Source of the DNA: Salvator merianae
Taxonomy: Eukaryota > Chordata > Lepidosauria > Squamata > Teiidae
Direction: 5' to 3'
DNA length: 64,000 bases
Assembly (NCBI GenBank): GCA_003586115.2
Contig: QVOM02000071.1
Coordinates: forward strand, 1,446,033 to 1,510,032
Shown here piece by piece: positions 59,222 through 64,000 of the stretch; position 1 is the stretch's first letter, and each line of letters opens with the position of its first letter. The notes beneath the pieces were generated by a model. That model saw nothing but the letters and a program-made list of their open reading frames with translations, had not been told where the DNA came from and did not search any database. A program made the translations under genes and the position numbers.

Positions 59222-60910
59222 TTTACATTTCTATCCTGCACCATAGCCAGAGATCTCAGAGCAGGATAAACCACTCAAAAAGCACTGCAAACTCTTCAAA
59301 ACACATGCACCAATGACTCCCTCCTCTACACACACACCCTCTTCACATTAAGTAGCACATAGAACCAGTGAGAATTCATCAAACACCAGTCAAAACTGAG
59401 TCAAACTCACCAAAACACACACACACCAATGAGCTGTTCCACTTCACACATATCACATTCTATACTCAAAAGCATACAAAGGCTCACAAAATCACTCAAA
59501 ACAACAGAAAAACCAGTCAAAATGCACCAAAACGCACAAAGCCACCTTTGGAAGTTTTTTTGTGGAGGGAAACAAGTAGGAAAACAAGTAGGAAAACAGC
59601 TGCTGGGTTATGCTGCAGGCTTCTCCTCTGACTCTGACAGTCACAAAACACATCAGGTGAAATGTGGAGGAGTTCGCAGTTTGTAAATAGCATTATGACA
59701 GTTCTACACTGCAAGATTCCACATTTGAGGAGAAGGCACTGTATATACAAAGGCAGCCCCTTGTAAAGCACATTGTAGTAGTCAAGCCTGGATGGTACTA
59801 GTGCATGTATCACTATTATAAGGTTTATCTTGAGTAATGTATGAAGCTGATAAAAGACACTCCTGGCCTACCTCAGCATGAGATATGAGGGCATCTTTTG
59901 TGGCCAGAAATACTGCCAAATGTATCTGTTTTTTAGGGGAAGTATAACTTAACTTCAGGTGTTCTTCCTCATCCAGTCAGTGGCATTAATTACAGGAAGT
60001 AATGCCATTTACTGTTGAAGCTGACATGGAGATAAGAATTATTGTGTTGGATTTATAGCTCTGCGTTTTAATTTATAATTATTTTAAACTGTTTCTTCTT
60101 TCATTATGACCAGACTTTTTAAAAATTGTTTGTTGGTTGGATTTATATATCACAGATTTGCAATATTTAAAAGTTTAAAGAATGAGCTGAATGCACAGGA
60201 GCCTGTCTCTCCTACACAGTAAATGTGCAGGGGAGACAGATTCAAATATATTCAGGAGCTGAGCCCTGTAGGGCTTTATAGATCAAGACCAATATTTTGA
60301 ATTGGACCCAGAAGCAAATAGGCAATCAGTGCAGTGACTAGAGCAGTTGAAGCTTTAAAATTGAAGCAGTTGAAGCTTTAAAATTGTCTTCAAAGGTAGA
60401 CCATTTTGCTACAGTCCATTTGTGAGATAACTGAGACCAGAGCTAATTAAGAGCAGTTATCACATTATAATTATGCAAATACTTCCCTTAACACAGATTC
60501 CACCAGTAGCTCAAAAAGGAGGTATAGATCTATAAGCGTCCCCAGATCAAGTTCTTTGTCCTTATAAGGAAGGACCTTCCCTCCTAACCAGTTATTAGGA
60601 TTGTCTGATGGCCAGATTGAGGACTCAGCCAAAGTAACCGATCAGCAGCATCACTGGAACAGCTAGAGATAGAAATGTACAACTGTCACCAATGTACTAT
60701 TTATACCTCACCCCATATCAATGGTGGATCTCTCCTGGGACTTCATGCAGGTGTTAAAGAGTGCAAGGGAAAGAGGGGAATCCTGGGGAACCCCACAAGT
60801 GGGCTACCAGCATTTCTATCATTACCCTGTCACATACACCAATTCGATTTGCCTGGTAGGAAGGATTGGAACCTCTGTAAAACAATGCCTCCAGTGGTAT
60901 GCTCAATGAA
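59222..60910 (-). mobile_element. L2-clade LINE pieces, antisense, old
   Basis: A 3'-end-like block (reverse complement of the TCTGAGATCTC...GCAGGAT type) is at 59228-59270. A minus-strand MIHALVPSRLDYYNVLYKGLPL block lies at 59813-59748, matching the VIHALVTSRLDYCNALYMGL block of the other L2 copies. A third piece (60240-60910) reads on the minus strand as degenerate RT and C-terminal domain (for example a KALQGSAPEYI stretch near 60260 and a WLGGKVLPYKDKELDLGTL stretch near 60590-60530). The pieces overlap in L2 coordinates, so two copies or a rearrangement are present. The A-rich, C-rich segment 59290-59560 between them (CACAC- and CAAAA-rich) is unassigned. Confidence 0.6.
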
Positions 60911-61197
60911 TAAATAAACAAACGAACTGAGAAAAAGAGAGGCAAAGAAAATAAGAAGCTTAAAGAAATTGACTAGTCACATCAGTTTTGTTAAACTTAG
61001 AATGGAAATGGCTGTCATTTACTGTTCTGCCTCAGGTAACAAAATGTCTTGAGTGAACCTTGTTTCAGTATTTCTGTACCAAACAACCTGAACCTTGTTG
61101 AAGGCAAATATACTTGTCATATACATACACTATCACTATAGTAAGCTATAACATACAGATGCATTGTTTTCACACTTTTTTTTTTTTTTAATTACAG
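60911..61197. other. Intron before LETM1 exon, long polypyrimidine tract
   Basis: A poly-T tract (61175-61189) precedes the ATTACAG acceptor, a strong acceptor context. Nothing else was recognised. Confidence 0.5.
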
Positions 61198-61329
61198 TGG
61201 TTAGACTTGCATCTGAACCAAGAGATCCCAACTTCACTGCTTATATTATCCAGAGCCTTGTACCTTCCAGATACTCTTTCACCAGCTGACCAGCTTAAAA
61301 CAACTCTGCAAATTCTACCCGACAGTGTG
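61198..61329 (+). CDS. LETM1: LETM1 exon, end of the LETM domain
   Basis: Internal exon of 44 codons, phase 0 at both ends. Acceptor is AATTACAG before 61198. The donor is GTTTGT after 61329, which is weaker than the others. The protein begins [20 protein letters not shown] and continues [20 protein letters not shown], ending PDSV. The [12 protein letters not shown] and [13 protein letters not shown] blocks are typical of LETM1 (LETM2 diverges after the Leu-rich part). If the intron were retained, the frame would add 17 residues and stop at 61390-61392. The end was placed by protein phase with the next exon (AKEAQVK follows DSV). Confidence 0.93.
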
Positions 61330-62781
61330 GTTTGTGTTGAACCTTCACTTGATTATAGAAATACTTTTAAATCTTTAAATTGTTCTGTGTAGAGGGAAGG
61401 GGTTCAGTGTATAAATGGTGCATTCGCTGTTGTATAGTTCTAGTGCTGAGAATGTTTCATCTCCTAACTTCTTAATTCTCACATATTTGCTCTAATTTCA
61501 CTTCAGTAGCATAGCATTTCAGTTACATAAGGAGTAGGAGGACCCGTTTCTTAGACTTGAGAGGTGCTGTTAAAAGTACTCTTTAATGCGTAAATTTAGC
61601 TTCTGTACTTTCTACAACTTATTACTGTGTTAAGAAAAGCCACACTGATTCTATGCACATCAAGATGTTTTAGAAGCAGAGCTATGAAGATGAAAATCTA
61701 AGTGCATATTGGTCTATTACTTAAGTGCAATTTGGCAAAAATTGCTGAGTTAAAAACCATATGCTACCTTTCTGCAGCCGACTGTGCCTGGAATGAGTTA
61801 CAAAGATTATTCTTTTTTATTTATTTATTCCTTTCCTGGTCAGTGAATATATTAGTGCAAATAGTGTAGTATAAATAAAGACAAAAAGAGAGATGTTGGG
61901 TGGGTGTGTAATACATTACAGCACCTAAAGAGAACTAATTTAACACATGAATTTCATTTACTTATTTATATATTTATTTTATAAACATATGGCCCTCTTT
62001 TCTAATGACTTTGCACTTCTCTGTGAAGCTTGGAACATTTAAAAATCAAACACTGATAGTAAAACATGCATATAAATAATTTTGATACTACACTACATAA
62101 TCGTATACGGTATGAAAAGGCCCATAAACATATTTTATTGAAATTGTCTTTAATTAGTTGTGCTAAAGGACACAGGAAATGTTGCTTGAAATCACTTTTT
62201 TTCTTTGGAAGTCACTTCATGTTCCAGAAAGTGAACTAAGCAAGCAAGGAAGGTGAACAAATGGGAGTCAGAAACTCTGCTGAGAAAAAGGCAGTTGGTG
62301 AAAGAAGAGTGGCCTGAAGATAGGTTAACATCCTTGAAACCTATCCCATTTTTTCCTTTGATTTTTCCTGATTCTATTTCCAGTGTTATCCTAATTTTGT
62401 CTTTATAAGACAGACAAAACAGTGCAACTTCTGTAACATCTTTAACTTGAATTGTTTTCTTTGAGTTATGTTAAATATGGTTTTAAACATGACATCAGAC
62501 TAAGTCAACAAACAATTTAAGAATGAAATCAAATCTTTATTTTCAGTAGCAGTGTACCTCTGAACTTGAGCTGTTAGGGAGCAATAGCAGGCAGGGACTA
62601 TTCCCTTAATAACCTACTGGTACGTTTTCCATGAACATCTGTTTGGCTGGTCTTAGAAGCAAGCAGGGTGCTATATTTGATAGATTGGCTAGCCAATCAG
62701 TGTAATTGACAATAATCTGTTGAAGGTCTTATAACACAATGTAGAATCTGACAAGCTGATGGAGATTTTTTAAAAAATTAG
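61330..62781. other. LETM1 intron, no gene recognised
   Basis: 1.45-kb intron, AT-rich, with TTTATTTATT-like runs near 61817 and 61960. No recognisable transposon. It is the only intron fully within the window that appears nearly free of insertions. Confidence 0.5.
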
Positions 62782-62961
62782 GCCAAAGAAGCTCAAGTGA
62801 AAGCAGCAGAAATGAAAGGAGAAGAAATTGATAATAAAACCAGACTGGAGGCAACCCTTCAAGAGGAAGAAGCTATTAAGAAGGAAAATCGAGAAAAAGA
62901 GTTGGAAAGACTATCAGAAGCAGGTGACAAGGCCAAGGAAACACTTCAAGTTGCTGAGAGG
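62782..62961 (+). CDS. LETM1: LETM1 exon, first C-terminal coiled-coil segment
   Basis: Internal exon of 60 codons, phase 0 at both ends. Acceptor is AAAATTAG before 62782, with a poor pyrimidine tract. Donor is GTAAGC after 62961. The protein begins [20 protein letters not shown], continues [20 protein letters not shown], and ends with [11 protein letters not shown]. It is highly charged and heptad-compatible, matching the start of the LETM1 matrix coiled coil after the LETM domain. The AKEAQVK, DNK and LEATLQEE blocks agree with remembered human LETM1. The last third is less conserved. The remaining exons, with the coiled coils and EF-hand, lie beyond the window. Confidence 0.94.
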
Positions 62962-63096
62962 GTAAGCATTAAAAATGGTTATTCAAATACTTTGCTTAGA
63001 CTTTATTTGAATTTTGTTTTTCATGAATCACATTTTCTCATCTGGTGCAATTCCACAGAGAATTGACATATGGATGAGTTAGTAGACCTCTAAATC

Positions 63097-63104
<8 letters not shown>

Positions 63105-63157
<53 letters not shown>

Positions 63158-63160
63158 TGC
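63105..63160. repeat. (TC)n(TA)n compound microsatellite
   Basis: About twelve TC units run directly into about twelve TA units, about 145 bp after the LETM1 coiled-coil exon. A simple repeat. Confidence 0.92.
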
Positions 63161-63687
63161 TGTTAGTTATAGACTTCCTTTACTTGGTCATGTTCTGCAT
63201 ATAATGTTAATAGGAAATATAAGTTGAACAGAAAATGTGCCATGCTTGAATTCTTCTGCATGTATTTTAAATGACACAGATAAAGGACTTCTGTGGTGAC
63301 CACAAAGGGAAAATTAAACTTTGATTGATAATCTTAAACATCGGTTTTTCTGAATGCCCTTTTTACTGTTTTAAAATATTTTCTAAAACAACTCCAAGAG
63401 AAAAGCAAGGAATACATACCAAGCTTACTGAATCTATCTGGATTGATAAAGAACTCCAGCAACCCAGCAGTTACCAAATTACCATTCTACCAGTTGTTTT
63501 ATAATGCATGTCTAGATTCCGATGAAATCTATATCTCTGAGCATATATTAATGCTTTATGCACTTTTAAAAAACAGATTAAAATAATATTTCTCATTATT
63601 TAAATTGTGATAGAAGGTGTCCTTCAGTTAAGTTATTTAAATCGTAATTTAAATTGTAGAGTAAATAGATTTAATTTGAATCAGCCT
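63161..63687. other. LETM1 intron, no gene recognised
   Basis: AT-rich intron between the microsatellite and the CR1 3' end. Nothing was recognised. Confidence 0.5.
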
Positions 63688-64000
63688 TCATAGAATCATA
63701 GAATCATAGAGTTGGAAGGGACCTCCAGGGTCATCGAGTCCAACCCCCTGCTCAATGCAGGATTCACTACACCATCCTAGACAGATATCTGTCCAGCCTT
63801 TCCTTGAAGATCTCCAGCGAAGGAGAGCCCACCACCTCCTGTGGTAACCTGTTCCAGTGACTGATTGCCCTTACGGTCAGAAAGTTTTTCCTAATATCTA
63901 GCCTGTATCTACTCCCTTGAAGTTTCATCCCATTGTTTCTAGTCCTTCCTTCTTGTGCAACTGAGAATAGGGCCAATCCTTCTGCACTGTGACAGCCCTT
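63688..64000 (-). mobile_element. CR1 LINE 3' end, antisense, continues past the window
   Basis: Starts with the tandem terminal motif TCATAGAATCATAGAATCAT and the GGGACCTCCAGGGTCATCGA block. It continues upward into the last ORF2 codons (RLDRYLSRMV, NRLPQEVVGSPSLEIF and YRLDIRKNFLTVRAISHW on the minus strand). It is almost identical in wording to the CR1 at 36103, so it is the same young subfamily. Its 5' part lies outside the window. Confidence 0.93.

Noticed and set aside
59368..59686. Plus-strand open stretches of 85-87 codons
   Set aside because: They lie in CA-rich low-complexity sequence between antisense L2 pieces. No family resemblance.

Overview
The window reads as a vertebrate nuclear genome, most likely a squamate reptile (lizard, gecko or snake). 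The evidence is a mixture of L2-clade LINEs ending in AAATA-type tails, CR1 LINEs, a Bov-B (RTE) LINE, L1 fragments, degenerate Ty3-like LTR elements, a Tc1/mariner element and two kinds of short DNA transposon. There is no bacterial, CRISPR or operon structure. No tRNA or rRNA gene was recognised.

The only host gene is LETM1, the mitochondrial inner-membrane cation/proton exchange and cristae protein, on the + strand. Six internal exons were found by eye from protein similarity and AG/GT borders: 5098-5241, 25037-25174, 30553-30756, 58255-58374, 61198-61329 and 62782-62961. All are phase 0 and together give 306 uninterrupted codons: the single membrane segment, the LETM domain and the start of the C-terminal coiled coil. 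The first exons, the later coiled coils and the EF-hand lie outside the window.

The rest is LETM1 intron filled with layered transposons. 1-2122: L2. 2690-5012: Bov-B. 5631-5987: a 357-bp TA-target MITE. 6390-7310: Ty3-like integrase, minus strand. 7311-10440: mostly unresolved. 10480-11395: a GC-rich coiled-coil fragment resembling giantin/GOLGB1. 11396-14857: a fairly young L2. 14858-20600: Ty3-like gag and pol pieces interrupted by an L1. 21480-24890: another L2. 25840-27400: L2, minus. 29370-30325: L2. 34478-35700: Ty3-like gag/protease, minus. 36103-about 40470: a nearly complete CR1 with ORF1 and ORF2, minus. 41440-45430: a LINE of uncertain clade carrying a CR1 that itself carries a CR1. 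45960-49860: L1, minus. 51745-55240: an older CR1 interrupted by a 695-bp hAT-like MITE. 55941-57826: a Tc1 element interrupted by a second 357-bp MITE. 59222-60910: L2 pieces, minus. 63688-64000: the 3' end of another CR1.

The most interesting observations are: a palindromic module of about 95 bp shared by two DNA-transposon families with different termini and target-site rules; a CR1 whose ORF2 frame overlaps ORF1 by 97 nt and has no ATG before its endonuclease; the three-level LINE nest; a Tc1 transposase split by a MITE at a still-readable TA site; the giantin-like fragment next to an L2 5' end; and sense-strand LINE 3' ends lying just upstream of three LETM1 splice acceptors. All family assignments come from reading the sequence and from memory of the families. 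No database search was run.
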